A DNA stretch of 8,669 bases from an uncultured Oscillospiraceae bacterium (GCA_900549945.1 URQJ01000075.1:1-8669); one strand, 5' to 3'; positions 1-7,593 are shown, counted from the first letter of the stretch. Program-made: numbers and translations. The notes: generated by a model from the letters alone, not told the origin.

Positions 1-1127
1 AGAGCGAGAAAACAAAGGCTCAGTTCCATGGCGAGCGCGCGTCCCAGCGCCTGCCTCTGCGCTCCGATCTCCAGAATGCACGCGCACACATTGCGCAGCG
101 CCGCGGCGGCTGCGGGTCCGTCTCCCGCCTCAAGCGCCGCCCCAAGCTGCCGGATGCGCCTTTTGCACGCCTCGCTCCGCCGCAGCGCCTCCGATTCCCC
201 GGCGGACGTCTCCTCGCCGTCCGCCACATAGACGAGCCGCTTTCCGGCCGACGCTTTCAGGTGCAGAACCGCCTTCAGCCGCTGGTACGCATGCGCCAGC
301 TGATCCCACGCGCACGGGCGCGCGGCCAGTACGAACACCGTATCCGCCTGATACGCCGCTTCCATTGCCTCCAGCTCATCGGCGAGCAGCACCGGCAGCG
401 CCTGCGTGATCTCCGCCATTTCCGCGCGGTTTTCCTGCAGGAACCACACGAGCACGCCGGAGCCGTCCTTGTGCGCGGCGCACCGCGCTTTTGTGCCGGC
501 CCGCACCGTCAGGCCGCCGGTGATCCGGTCCATCTGCAGGAGCGCCTCCTCCTGCGGGGCGGCCGGAAGCCCAAGCAGGAGATAGACTGGCTCCCCGGTG
601 CAGAGGGGAAGTCCCAGTTCGTCGAGAAGCGCCTGCGTGACCTCCGCTTCGCCCACATGCAGAAGCCGGCTGAAAAGCTCCCGCGCACGCAGGGCGCGAA
701 TGACGCCGCTCTGCTCCGCCGAGCGCTGCCGAAGCAGCTTTTCCCGCAGCACAGCCTCAAGCTCTGCAACGCATTCCGACACCGCCCGGAGAATTGCCTC
801 GTGGCTCTCGGTTTTCAGCAAAAAGCGCACGCCCGGGTTTTTCAGCGCCGCATAGGCGTATTCAAATTCCTCAAACGCCGTGAGGAAGATGATGCGGCAG
901 GCCGGCCAGTTTGCCCGCACCCTCTGCATCAGCTCGATGCCGCTGACCGCCGGCATGCGGATATCCGTGAGCAAAATGTCGATGCGCCGGCGGTTCATAA
1001 TGCCGAGCGCCTCTGCCGCAAGACACGCCTTGTACACCTCCAGCTGCACGGCGTCCTGCTCCTCGAACAGCGCGCAGAGCCCTTCCACGATCATCGGCTC
1101 GTCGTCCACAATCAAGATGCGATACAT
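1..1127 (-). CDS. YesN-type response regulator, 3' end beyond window edge
   Basis: This is the cytoplasmic response regulator partnered with the adjacent kinase; regulators of this type bind DNA when phosphorylated. The frame stays open for 375 codons to the window edge, so the C-terminus is missing. Residues 1-120 form a receiver domain: acidic pair D8/D9 in ILIVDDEP, phosphoacceptor D55 in LLTDIRMP, T83 in IIFLTAF and K105 in FLLKTES. The segment EFEYAYAALK (about 87-96) and the LLKTE ending, with Thr where most receivers have Pro after the Lys, are typical of the YesN group. Residues ~120-375 are a long middle region with predicted helices, as in YesN proteins. An AraC-type helix-turn-helix would be expected beyond the window but is not seen. 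The start is fixed by GGAGG 7 nt upstream. It begins 21 nt after the kinase stop, so the two are almost certainly co-transcribed. Target genes are unknown. Confidence 0.93.
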   Translation of the reverse strand, partial: MYRILIVDDEPMIVEGLCALFEEQDAVQLEVYKACLAAEALGIMNRRRIDILLTDIRMPAVSGIELMQRVRANWPACRIIFLTAFEEFEYAYAALKNPGVRFLLKTESHEAILRAVSECVAELEAVLREKLLRQRSAEQSGVIRALRARELFSRLLHVGEAEVTQALLDELGLPLCTGEPVYLLLGLPAAPQEEALLQMDRITGGLTVRAGTKARCAAHKDGSGVLVWFLQENRAEMAEITQALPVLLADELEAMEAAYQADTVFVLAARPCAWDQLAHAYQRLKAVLHLKASAGKRLVYVADGEETSAGESEALRRSEACKRRIRQLGAALEAGDGPAAAAALRNVCACILEIGAQRQALGRALAMELSLCFLA

Positions 1128-1148
1128 GAAAATACCTCCCCCAAATGA

Positions 1149-2936
1149 CTATACCGTCTGCACGTCCGAGCCGCACGCGGCCGGAATTTCGATTTCGATC
1201 CGCAAGCCGCCCCGGCCCGCGCGCGCCGCGCGCATTGCACACGCATCGCCGAACACGATGCGCAGCCTGCGGTAGATGTTGGAGAGCGCCCCAGCCGCGG
1301 ACGGCGCGTAAATGCGCGCCTGCCGGATCTCCTCCAGCCGCTGCGCGGTGAGCTCGTCCCCGTTGTCCTCCACAAAGATCATCAGCCTGCTGCCGCTTTC
1401 CCGGAAGCCGACGCAGATCACGCCGCCGGCCAGCTTGTTTTTCAGACCGTGTTCCAGCGCGTTTTCGATCAGCGGCTGCAAAAGCAGGGCCGGCAGCCGC
1501 AGGTCGGCGAGTGCCGGGCGCGGCAGCGCCTCCATTTCAATCGAGATGCGGTTTGAAAAGCGCATTTCCTGAATTTCGGCGTAGATCTGCGCGTATTCCA
1601 GCTCTCTGGAAAGCGCCACCTGCTCGGACGCCTCCTTTGTCACGAACCGAAAGTATTGCCCGAGCCGCTGCGCTAGCCGCGACGCCGTGTCGCAGCCCTC
1701 CGCTCTGGAAACCGTAGAGATCGAGAAAAAGGCGTTGTAGAGAAAATGCGGGTTGATTTTCTGCTGCAGCTGTTTTAATTCGGCCTGCTGCATCAGAATG
1801 GTCTGCTCGTACACCTCGCGGTTCAGCCGCCGTATCGTCGAGAGCATACGGTTGAATCCATCGTAAATATATGCGAATTCATCGGGCGCCCTGTGCCCGA
1901 TTGCCGCCGTCAGCTCTCCGCCCTCCACGCGGCGGAACGCGCCGAGCAGCACGTGCAGCGGCCTGTGCATCATGACGTACACCACCGCGGCAAACGCGCC
2001 GACGATCAAGATGGAAAGCACGAGAAACACGGCGAGCCAGCCGCGGTAAAAGTGCAGCGGGGCGAAAATATTCTCCTCCGGCGTGTAGCTCAGAAGCAGC
2101 GCGTCGAGCGCCTGCGAGCGCTGGTAGCTCACGATGTAGGGGAGCCCCTCGTATTCGAGCCGCAGTGAGCCGGAATCCTCCCCGGCATGCTCCGCCGCGA
2201 CCCTCTCCGCCAAAGGCGCCCCCGCCTGCCCCGCCGCGCCTTCAAGCTCCTCCGCACCGCTGAAGCTGAGGAACGCGTCGGTATCGTAGTGCGGCTCACC
2301 CCGGCGTATTGTGTCCGTAAAGGGCTGAAAATCCAGCTCGACGATCAGTGCGACAGCCTCGGTCTCCGACGGCGGCGTTTCGCCCAGATCCATCAGATAC
2401 GGCGAAAGCACCACCATATAGGGAACCCCCGCATAAACCGCGATCGGCGCCGCCGGGTTTTCCGTGCACCTGCGGATAAAATCATAATCCGTCTGCGTGA
2501 GCGGCGAAACCCCGTGCTTGCCCGAAATAGAAATGCCGCCGGCAAGCAGCCATACGGTCGCATCCTCCACATAGGGCGAGCCGGCACGGAGCGTCTCCAG
2601 CTTTTCCTGCACCGAGCGCTCCGCCAGAACAATATCGTACAGCTCCATGTTGTCGTACAAAAAGCCAAGCGCATTCAGCTCGGCGTCGTTTACAAGGTTG
2701 AGCTGCTGGCTGCGGATGTACGCGACGTCGTTTTCGAGTACCTGCATGTAATTGCGGATCTGCGTCTGGTGCGATGAAAAAATGTCGTCCTGAACCAGCC
2801 GGTAGCTCCGCTCATAAACGAGAAAGCTCATCGCATACAGCGGCACCAGCAGCAAAAGAAAAACCAGCACCACCTTCCGGAAAGTGGATGCCTTGACTGC
2901 CCTCGCAACGCCCGGGAAAACAGATTTTTTTAACAT
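1149..2936 (-). CDS. YesM-type sensor histidine kinase
   Basis: This 595-aa membrane sensor kinase should autophosphorylate on His and pass the phosphate to the downstream regulator. Two membrane segments (about 21-41 and 298-322) bracket an extracellular sensor region of ~255 residues, probably of Cache type. A HAMP-like stretch (322-375) follows, with a likely coiled coil rich in Gln around 375-393. The His_kinase domain has INPHFLYN with H397, and the N box is LIENALEHGL with N492. The G1 box reads VEDNGDEL (522-529), where D-x-G-x-G is usual, and the G2 region reads AAGALSN (547-553), where GIGLxN is usual. Nucleotide binding may therefore be altered. The start follows a weak GAGGGG 11 nt upstream. 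A promoter lies ~60 nt upstream. Relatives often sit beside sugar ABC transporters, but none is in this window, so the ligand cannot be named. Confidence 0.95.
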   Translation of the reverse strand: MLKKSVFPGVARAVKASTFRKVVLVFLLLLVPLYAMSFLVYERSYRLVQDDIFSSHQTQIRNYMQVLENDVAYIRSQQLNLVNDAELNALGFLYDNMELYDIVLAERSVQEKLETLRAGSPYVEDATVWLLAGGISISGKHGVSPLTQTDYDFIRRCTENPAAPIAVYAGVPYMVVLSPYLMDLGETPPSETEAVALIVELDFQPFTDTIRRGEPHYDTDAFLSFSGAEELEGAAGQAGAPLAERVAAEHAGEDSGSLRLEYEGLPYIVSYQRSQALDALLLSYTPEENIFAPLHFYRGWLAVFLVLSILIVGAFAAVVYVMMHRPLHVLLGAFRRVEGGELTAAIGHRAPDEFAYIYDGFNRMLSTIRRLNREVYEQTILMQQAELKQLQQKINPHFLYNAFFSISTVSRAEGCDTASRLAQRLGQYFRFVTKEASEQVALSRELEYAQIYAEIQEMRFSNRISIEMEALPRPALADLRLPALLLQPLIENALEHGLKNKLAGGVICVGFRESGSRLMIFVEDNGDELTAQRLEEIRQARIYAPSAAGALSNIYRRLRIVFGDACAMRAARAGRGGLRIEIEIPAACGSDVQTV

Positions 2937-2997
2937 AATGCCCGCCGCCCCTCATATTTTTAGAATAAAGTACAGTATTTTCCGCTTTTATTTTCAC

Positions 2998-3026
2998 ATT
3001 GTAGCATCTTAGCACAAGCATTGCAA
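2998..3026 (-). promoter_or_regulatory. Sigma-A-type promoter for the two-component operon
   Basis: On the minus strand TTGCAA (3021-3026) and TACAAT (2998-3003) are separated by exactly 17 bases. A TGC immediately before the -10 makes it an extended -10. Transcription would start near 2991, leaving a leader of about 55 nt before the kinase ATG. No operator repeat is obvious nearby. Confidence 0.7.
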
Positions 3027-3138
3027 TACAGCTTCTCTGCGCCGAATTCCAAAAGCACGCCGCAGCGCATGCGAGGCCCGCGGCTCGCCCGCCCCGACCG
3101 GCAGCACGGCTTTCGGTGAATTCCCCCGTAAAAACGGC

Positions 3139-3174
3139 AAAAAACCGCACAGCAGTCCTCAAACTGCCGCGCGG
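3139..3174 (-). terminator. Intrinsic terminator of the MBOAT/DHHW operon
   Basis: On the minus strand CCGCGCGGCAGT (3163-3174) pairs with ACTGCTGTGCGG (3145-3156) in a 12-bp stem with two G-U pairs and a 6-nt loop. Six Ts follow at once (3144-3139), with another T-run a few bases on. It lies about 90 nt after the stop codon of the DHHW gene and before the kinase promoter, so it separates the two transcription units. Confidence 0.85.
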
Positions 3175-3264
3175 CTCGATTTCATCCCCCGGCCCGCCGA
3201 AAACCGGTCCGAAGCAAAATATATTCACATTTTAAATACGCCCGGCGGGGCACAGTCGCCCTAT

Positions 3265-4359
3265 TCACTTGATCGTCTCGCTGCTGTTCAGGACGGATGT
3301 ACTGTAGAGGAACAGCACGTCCTGATCCGCAAACGAGATAAACCGGTCCAAAAGGGCGGGCGATATATAACGGATATCGACGAGCGTCACCCGCGCATAG
3401 CCCTCAAGGAGCAGCGGGGCGAGGCTGCTGCCGAAGGAATCCCGGAACAAAATCAGCTCGCGGTCTGTCTCCGCTTCGGGGTTTTCGAGCACAAGCAAGG
3501 ATTTGGAGCCCGACAAAAACAGCGCGTACGGATCCCGGCCCGCCGCTTCCGCGAGATTGTACGCCGGGATCTCGCTTTCCGTCTCATAATCGTAGGCCGT
3601 GCAGCCTTCCAGCACCGGGCTTTCGAGATAGACCAGATCGTCCGGCCGCAGCGGCAGCGCCGACTGGCCGTAATACGCGCCGTAGAACGGAAAGTCTATT
3701 CGCCGTTCCGTATATTCCCCGGTGTATTCCGCGCCCATCTGCTCGAGAAGTGCCTGCGCGACGTCCGTGATTTTTTCCTGCCGCCAGTGCGTGTCGGTGC
3801 GGTAGTAATCCGAGAGCGACAGCCGGGGGAAAATATCGATGTAACCGGCGAAATCCATCCCGTCCCGCACGCGGTCGACCAGCGCCGCATAATCGAGCGC
3901 GGGATACCCATTTTCCGCCGCCATAAAATAATTTTTGTCGGGGATCACGGAAAGGTATACATTCATGTCCTTGCCCGCAAGAAAACGGTCGTAGACAAGC
4001 CGAAACCGGCTCGCCGCGTAATCGACTGACGCCGCATCCATCGGATAATCGAGCTTCGACGCATAGTCGTCCCGCACATAAATCCCGTTGTTGTCCTTCT
4101 GGCCCAAAATGCCGAGCGCCGCAACCGCCTTGAGCGTGCGGAACCCGTCGCGCAGGGGGAACTGGTCGAGCGTATACGCCTCAAAATCCGCCATAAAATC
4201 GCCGGATAGCACGGCCTCCGCGCTGATTTCGGGCATCTGGGCGAGCGGGCGGCGCTCCGCCTCGGACTGCGCCGCAGCGGGCTTCAAAATGCTCCACAGC
4301 GAAAATACCGCCACAAAAAGCGCCGCCGCGACGACGACCGCTGTATTTTTGATTTTCAT
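3265..4359 (-). CDS. DHHW/AlgX-like exported SGNH-fold protein, glycan acylation partner of MBOAT
   Basis: This 364-aa protein begins with one hydrophobic segment (residues 5-22), a membrane anchor or signal, so the rest lies outside the membrane. It resembles the DHHW family and, more distantly, AlgJ/AlgX, which transfer acetyl groups delivered by an MBOAT protein onto an exported polysaccharide. The signature is TDTHW with D189 and H191. A late nucleophile motif, FRDSFGSSLAPLL, holds S308. With AlgX as the model, D189/H191/S308 would be the catalytic triad; that assignment is inference. VTLVDIRYI (324-332) is the usual sequence near the end of the family. The frame is open to 4725, but translation should start at 4359: an AAGGGGG site overlapping the MBOAT stop codon lies 6 nt upstream and the signal segment begins there. 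The 11-nt gap to MBOAT suggests coupled translation. The acceptor polymer is unknown. Confidence 0.9.
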   Translation of the reverse strand: MKIKNTAVVVAAALFVAVFSLWSILKPAAAQSEAERRPLAQMPEISAEAVLSGDFMADFEAYTLDQFPLRDGFRTLKAVAALGILGQKDNNGIYVRDDYASKLDYPMDAASVDYAASRFRLVYDRFLAGKDMNVYLSVIPDKNYFMAAENGYPALDYAALVDRVRDGMDFAGYIDIFPRLSLSDYYRTDTHWRQEKITDVAQALLEQMGAEYTGEYTERRIDFPFYGAYYGQSALPLRPDDLVYLESPVLEGCTAYDYETESEIPAYNLAEAAGRDPYALFLSGSKSLLVLENPEAETDRELILFRDSFGSSLAPLLLEGYARVTLVDIRYISPALLDRFISFADQDVLFLYSTSVLNSSETIK

Positions 4360-4370
4360 GCCGCGCCCCC

Positions 4371-5768
4371 TTAAAACCGGAAATACAAGAACGGGTTGAA
4401 CGAGCCGTCGACCAAAAACGCCGTGCACACCGCGAGCAGCCCGAGCAAAACGACCGGTTCCGCCGCATAGAGCACCGGGCGAATACGCCGCCGGCTCTGC
4501 ATCGCCGCCGCGATACGCTGCGGCAGGGGCGTTGCGGCGATCGCAGCGATCCCCAGCACGACCGCGTAGCTGCGCAGCATGTAGGCGCTTTCCGCCGTAG
4601 CCGCCGGAAGTCCCGCGCCGCCGAACAGCGCCGCAATGGACGCCGCCGCGTCCGAAATGCTCGCGGCGTCGAAGATCACAAAGCCGAGCACAACGAAAAA
4701 CAGCGTGTACGCGTGCCCGAGCCACCGGTGCCTCTCAAGCCGCGGCAGCAGCCACAGCTTTTCGAGCATGAGCAAAGCCGCGAACCAGAGGCCCCAGACG
4801 ACGAAGCTCCACGCCGCGCCGTGCCACAGCCCGGTCGCCATCCAAACGACCAGAATATTAAGCAGCCAGCGCGGCCGGCTGACGCGGTTGCCCCCCAGCG
4901 GGATATACAGATAATCCCGAAACCATGTGCCGAGCGAAATGTGCCACCTGCGCCAGAACGCGGTTATGCTCCGCGCCGCGTAGGGGTGGTCGAAATTTTC
5001 GGCAAAGCGAAAGCCGAAGATCCGCCCGAGACCGATCGCCATATCGCTGTAGCCCGAAAAATCGAAGTAGACCTGCAAGGTATACGCGGCGGCGTACAGC
5101 CAGAAATACAGGACGGATTTTTCCTCCGACGCCTTGAAGGCCTCCACAAGCGCGCCGAGCACGTTGGCGAGCAAAACCTTTTTGGAAAGCCCGAATATAA
5201 ACCGGCGCACGCCGGCCGCTGCACCCTCGAGCGTGTGGACCCGCTCCGCAAGCTGCGGCTCGATGTCCGCATACCGGACGATCGGCCCCGCGACAAGCTG
5301 CGGGAACATCGCGATATAAACGGCGAGGCGGATAAAATTTTTCTGCGCGGGCACGCCGCGGTAGACATCCGCCGCATAGCTTAAAATCTGAAACGTGTAA
5401 AAGCTGATGCCGATCGGCAGCGCGATTTGCAGCAGCGGGACGGAAAGTCCCGTCACGGCGTTGAAATTCGCGATAAAGAAATCCGCGTATTTGCAGTATC
5501 CGAGCAGGGAAAGGCTGAAAAGCACCGATGCGGCCAAAAAAACCTTGGCTGGCCTTCTTCCCCGGTATTTTCCGATCAGACGGCCGAACACGTACCCCTG
5601 CACGATCGAAGCCGCCATGAAAACGAGATACCGCGGCTCGCCCCACCCGTAAAAAAACAAACTCAAAAGCAGCAAAACGGTGTTTTTCAGCCGCTTCGGC
5701 GCGAGAAAATACAGCAAAACGGCGCAGGGCAGGAAATAATACAAAAACGGAATGCTTGAAAACAGCAT
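4371..5768 (-). CDS. MBOAT-family membrane O-acyltransferase (AlgI/DltB-like)
   Basis: This 465-aa polytopic membrane protein has about ten or more hydrophobic segments along its length. It belongs to the AlgI-type MBOAT family, which carries an acyl group, usually acetyl, from the cytoplasm to an extracellular acceptor system. Diagnostic stretches are LPIGISFYTFQ (117-127), FPQLVAGPI (155-163), YFDFSGYSDMAIG (234-246), the RRWHISLGTWFRDYLYIPLGG block (273-293) and TGLWHGAAW (312-320) with the conserved catalytic H316. The length is normal for AlgI-like proteins and all core motifs are intact. The start is preceded by a G-rich stretch rather than a full GGAGG. It lies 25 nt after the lipoprotein gene and 11 nt before the DHHW gene. 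DltB was considered, but no dltA, dltC or dltD is adjacent and the partner is DHHW/AlgX-like, so general surface-glycan acylation is the better call. Confidence 0.96.
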   Translation of the reverse strand: MLFSSIPFLYYFLPCAVLLYFLAPKRLKNTVLLLLSLFFYGWGEPRYLVFMAASIVQGYVFGRLIGKYRGRRPAKVFLAASVLFSLSLLGYCKYADFFIANFNAVTGLSVPLLQIALPIGISFYTFQILSYAADVYRGVPAQKNFIRLAVYIAMFPQLVAGPIVRYADIEPQLAERVHTLEGAAAGVRRFIFGLSKKVLLANVLGALVEAFKASEEKSVLYFWLYAAAYTLQVYFDFSGYSDMAIGLGRIFGFRFAENFDHPYAARSITAFWRRWHISLGTWFRDYLYIPLGGNRVSRPRWLLNILVVWMATGLWHGAAWSFVVWGLWFAALLMLEKLWLLPRLERHRWLGHAYTLFFVVLGFVIFDAASISDAAASIAALFGGAGLPAATAESAYMLRSYAVVLGIAAIAATPLPQRIAAAMQSRRRIRPVLYAAEPVVLLGLLAVCTAFLVDGSFNPFLYFRF

Positions 5769-5793
5769 AGGCGCGCCCCCGAATCAGAATCTT

Positions 5794-6381
5794 TTACGCG
5801 ATCGGTTCATCGCAGACCGTCTGCACGGCGGGGTACGCCGCCGCCAGCTTTTCGCCGAATGCGTCCACAATCTCCCCGGCGCCGAAGAACGAGACCACAT
5901 AGTCGCCGACCGTCACGATCACGAGCTTTTCCGGAAAACCGCACAGCCACTGCCGGTTCATGATATTTTCCCGCACCGCCGCGGCGACGTCGTCCAGCGC
6001 CGCCGCATCCTGTACATGAAACGCACCGCAGGTAAACGTGTTGGCGTTCATCATGTGCACGAGCGAGGCCGCGTCGTCGATTTTATCGGCCTCTCCCGCC
6101 GGAAAACCGAGCATTGAATCCAGCGCGGCCGAGTCCGCAGTGTCAAATTTTCCCGGCGCGTCCGTCGTCATGTTTTCTTCCGACGCATCGCCGCCTATGA
6201 CGGAAAATTTTTCGTCGTCCGCATAGCTGTTCCACACCGTCTGCAGCAGCTCCAGCGCGCTCCCGACCGCCGGCTGCTCCGCATCGGACAAAGCGCCGGA
6301 ATTTTCGGATCCTCCCGCCCTGCAGGCGGAAAAACTGAGTACAAAAATTGCCGCCAAAACGGCCGAAATTATTTTTTTCAT
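5794..6381 (-). CDS. Small lipoprotein, probably DUF4358 family
   Basis: This 195-aa protein has the start of an exported lipoprotein: MKK, a hydrophobic core (4-17) and LSFSAC with C20 as the lipidation site. Phe at -3 makes the lipobox slightly off consensus. A low-complexity acidic linker follows. The C-terminal half, with alternating strands and a helix ending in VTVGDYVVSFFGAGE (156-170), resembles DUF4358 in layout; that family call is from memory and moderate. Clostridial DUF4358 genes are often found near MBOAT/DHHW genes, which fits here. No enzymatic motif is visible. A role as a surface-bound accessory of the acylation machinery is inference. Besides C20 it has C118, C147 and C190. 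The open frame extends to a GTG at 6420, but GGAGG (6389-6393) exactly 7 nt before the ATG at 6381 decides the start. Confidence 0.8.
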   Translation of the reverse strand: MKKIISAVLAAIFVLSFSACRAGGSENSGALSDAEQPAVGSALELLQTVWNSYADDEKFSVIGGDASEENMTTDAPGKFDTADSAALDSMLGFPAGEADKIDDAASLVHMMNANTFTCGAFHVQDAAALDDVAAAVRENIMNRQWLCGFPEKLVIVTVGDYVVSFFGAGEIVDAFGEKLAAAYPAVQTVCDEPIA

Positions 6382-6398
6382 TGTATTTCCTCCGATCC

Positions 6399-6418
6399 GA
6401 TTCCCGCCTTCGGGAATC
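6399..6418 (-). promoter_or_regulatory. Perfect hairpin in the leader just upstream of the lipoprotein ribosome binding site
   Basis: GATTCCCG (6399-6406) and CGGGAATC (6411-6418) form a perfect 8-bp stem with a 4-nt loop. It ends 5 nt before the GGAGG of the lipoprotein gene. No T-run follows on the minus strand, so it is not an intrinsic terminator. It could tune translation or message stability of the acylation cassette; that role is inference. Confidence 0.45.
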
Positions 6419-6439
6419 ACGTTACTGACAGGCTTATTA

Positions 6440-6472
6440 TCTGCCGCACCGCGCCGCGCATACGCCGGCAGA
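6440..6472 (-). repeat. GC-rich inverted repeat just after the acetyltransferase stop codon
   Basis: TCTGCCG and CGGCAGA form a 7-bp perfect stem around a GC-rich interior of 19 nt that can pair further. It starts 3 nt after the stop codon of the acetyltransferase gene on the minus strand. No T-run follows; the next bases are TAATAAG. It may stabilise the upstream message or partly attenuate read-through into the lipoprotein gene. Confidence 0.35.
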
Positions 6473-6475
6473 AAT

Positions 6476-7000
6476 TCAGCGCAGCCGCTTTGTAAAATAC
6501 AGGTTCAGGTCGTCGTCGTTGACGCAGGGCGCGTACTGCCCGAGCGGCTTCCCCCGATACCACGCGCCGGTGCCGTCCGGAATATAGCCTCGCTTCACGT
6601 ACATGCGCTGGGCTGCGCCGTAGCCGCTGTGCAGGCCGACGCCGAGGCAGACCGTATCGCTGCGTTTTGCGGCGAGCGCCTCGGCCGCATCCATCAGTGC
6701 CGTGCCGATCCCCCGATTTCGGTAAATTTCAAGCACGCCGAAGTCGACGATTTCGGGCCAAGCCGTCTCCGCGTACGGCGGATACGCCTTAAAATACAGG
6801 TTGACATAACCCGCGGGCCGCCCCTGAAGCTCTGCGCAAAGCGCAGCACATCGCCCCTCCGCCGCATCGCGCAGACGCATGTCGTACTTTTCACGGCTTG
6901 CGCCAAGCCAGCCCTGCGCGATTTCCCCCGCGACAATCGGCTCTATATCCGCTTCGCAGAGTTCGCGGATCAAAAGATTATTCCGTTTTAAATAAATCAT
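6476..7000 (-). CDS. GNAT-family N-acetyltransferase
   Basis: This 174-aa cytoplasmic protein is of normal length for a single GNAT domain, which transfers acetyl from acetyl-CoA to an amine. The acetyl-CoA pyrophosphate loop is R94-N-R-G97-I-G99, followed by the helix TALMDAAEALAAK. Upstream is the typical strand pair around GYVNLYF (64-70) and IVDFGVLEIYRNR (84-96). Motif B is GYGAAQRMYVKRGYIPDGTG (126-145), a sequence common in a Firmicutes group of acetyltransferases with no assigned substrate. The start is set by AAGGAG 7 nt upstream. It lies 59 nt after the other acetyltransferase gene with no terminator between them, so read-through from the promoter at 7926-7954 is likely. The two acetyltransferases differ clearly in sequence and are not a recent duplication. 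The substrate cannot be inferred. Confidence 0.93.
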   Translation of the reverse strand: MIYLKRNNLLIRELCEADIEPIVAGEIAQGWLGASREKYDMRLRDAAEGRCAALCAELQGRPAGYVNLYFKAYPPYAETAWPEIVDFGVLEIYRNRGIGTALMDAAEALAAKRSDTVCLGVGLHSGYGAAQRMYVKRGYIPDGTGAWYRGKPLGQYAPCVNDDDLNLYFTKRLR

Positions 7001-7059
7001 CCAATCGCTCCTTCGGTTTTATTTGAATGCCGGAGTTTCTCCGCCTGCCGGTATAAAAC

Positions 7060-7593
7060 TCAATCGCGTCTGTTTTCCACCGGCACATCACAGTTCCGTG
7101 GAAAACTCCCAATCCCCGCAAACGGCATCTCCATGATCACGCTGCGCGGATGCATCCCCATACGCCCATAGAATTCCCGCGCATTCCTGTTGAATGTCCA
7201 CACCTTCAGCTTCAGCGAAACCGCGCCCCGGGCGGCAGCCAGCCTGTGTGTCTCCTCAAAAAACGCTCGCCCGACGCCGGTTGTCTGCGCGTTCGGGTGC
7301 ACAACCAAATCTTCCATATACGCCGTCACACGCGGGCGCACGATCGGGCTTGTACTCGGCGGTTTGATGCGCGTATACGCGAAGCCGGCGATTCGGCCGC
7401 TCTGTACCGCGCAGAGCGCAATACCATCGCTGTCCGCACATATTTGTTCAAACATCGCCGCCGTAAGCGGTTCCTCCAACGCGTTAAAAAGATCCGGGCG
7501 GTTTTCCTCATGTATTGCATGCACATAAGCGTAAAGCGACGATACCGCGGGATAATCTCCCCCGCACACCGCGCGAATCGCTAATTTCTCCAT
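7060..7593 (-). CDS. GNAT-family N-acetyltransferase
   Basis: This 177-aa cytoplasmic acetyltransferase begins IRAVCGGDYPAVSSLY, the usual opening strand and helix of GNAT proteins. Residues 94-108 hold EDLVVHP followed by the acetyl-CoA loop Q103-T-T-G106-V-G108. Motif B is FNRNAREFYGRMGM (134-147). The nearest group by pattern is the broad set of generic GNATs with EDLVV-type strands; the substrate is unknown. A longer frame reaches 7626, but GGGAGG (7601-7606) lies 7 nt from the ATG at 7593, which settles the start. That start lies inside the 3' end of the preceding gene (13-nt overlap), so translation of the two is probably coupled. A weak hairpin (CGGAG-AAA-CTCCG) lies after its stop without a T-run, so it should not block transcription into the next gene. 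Confidence 0.93.
   Translation of the reverse strand: MEKLAIRAVCGGDYPAVSSLYAYVHAIHEENRPDLFNALEEPLTAAMFEQICADSDGIALCAVQSGRIAGFAYTRIKPPSTSPIVRPRVTAYMEDLVVHPNAQTTGVGRAFFEETHRLAAARGAVSLKLKVWTFNRNAREFYGRMGMHPRSVIMEMPFAGIGSFPRNCDVPVENRRD

Larger units (their letters stand above)
2937..3264. other. Intergenic region between the acylation operon and the two-component operon
   Basis: This 328-base gap holds no convincing gene. In transcription order it contains the terminator of the upstream operon (3139-3174), about 110 bases with no feature I can name, the kinase promoter (2998-3026) and a ~55-nt leader. The only long reading frame across it, on the minus strand from 3228, runs into the kinase gene out of frame and has no recognisable protein content. 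Confidence 0.7.

Noticed and set aside
261..1148. A 295-codon plus-strand open frame opposite the response regulator
   Set aside because: The minus strand here encodes a clear receiver domain with all catalytic residues. The plus-strand product is rich in Arg, His and Gln with no domain, as expected of an antisense frame in GC-rich coding DNA.
2187..2777. A 196-codon plus-strand open frame opposite the kinase sensor domain
   Set aside because: It is an Arg-rich antisense frame within a well supported kinase gene and has no ribosome binding site of its own.
4360..4725. A 122-residue N-terminal extension of the DHHW protein
   Set aside because: It overlaps the MBOAT gene out of frame, is Arg/Gly/Ala-rich, and would bury the signal segment. 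A ribosome binding site and hydrophobic start at 4359 give the better start.
4713..5384. A 223-codon plus-strand open frame opposite the MBOAT gene
   Set aside because: The minus-strand MBOAT protein is full length with every family motif. The opposite frame is Pro/Arg-rich and unrecognisable.
4371..5768. Calling the MBOAT gene dltB
   Set aside because: No dltA, dltC or dltD neighbour is present, and the adjacent DHHW/AlgX-like gene points to AlgI-type polysaccharide acylation.
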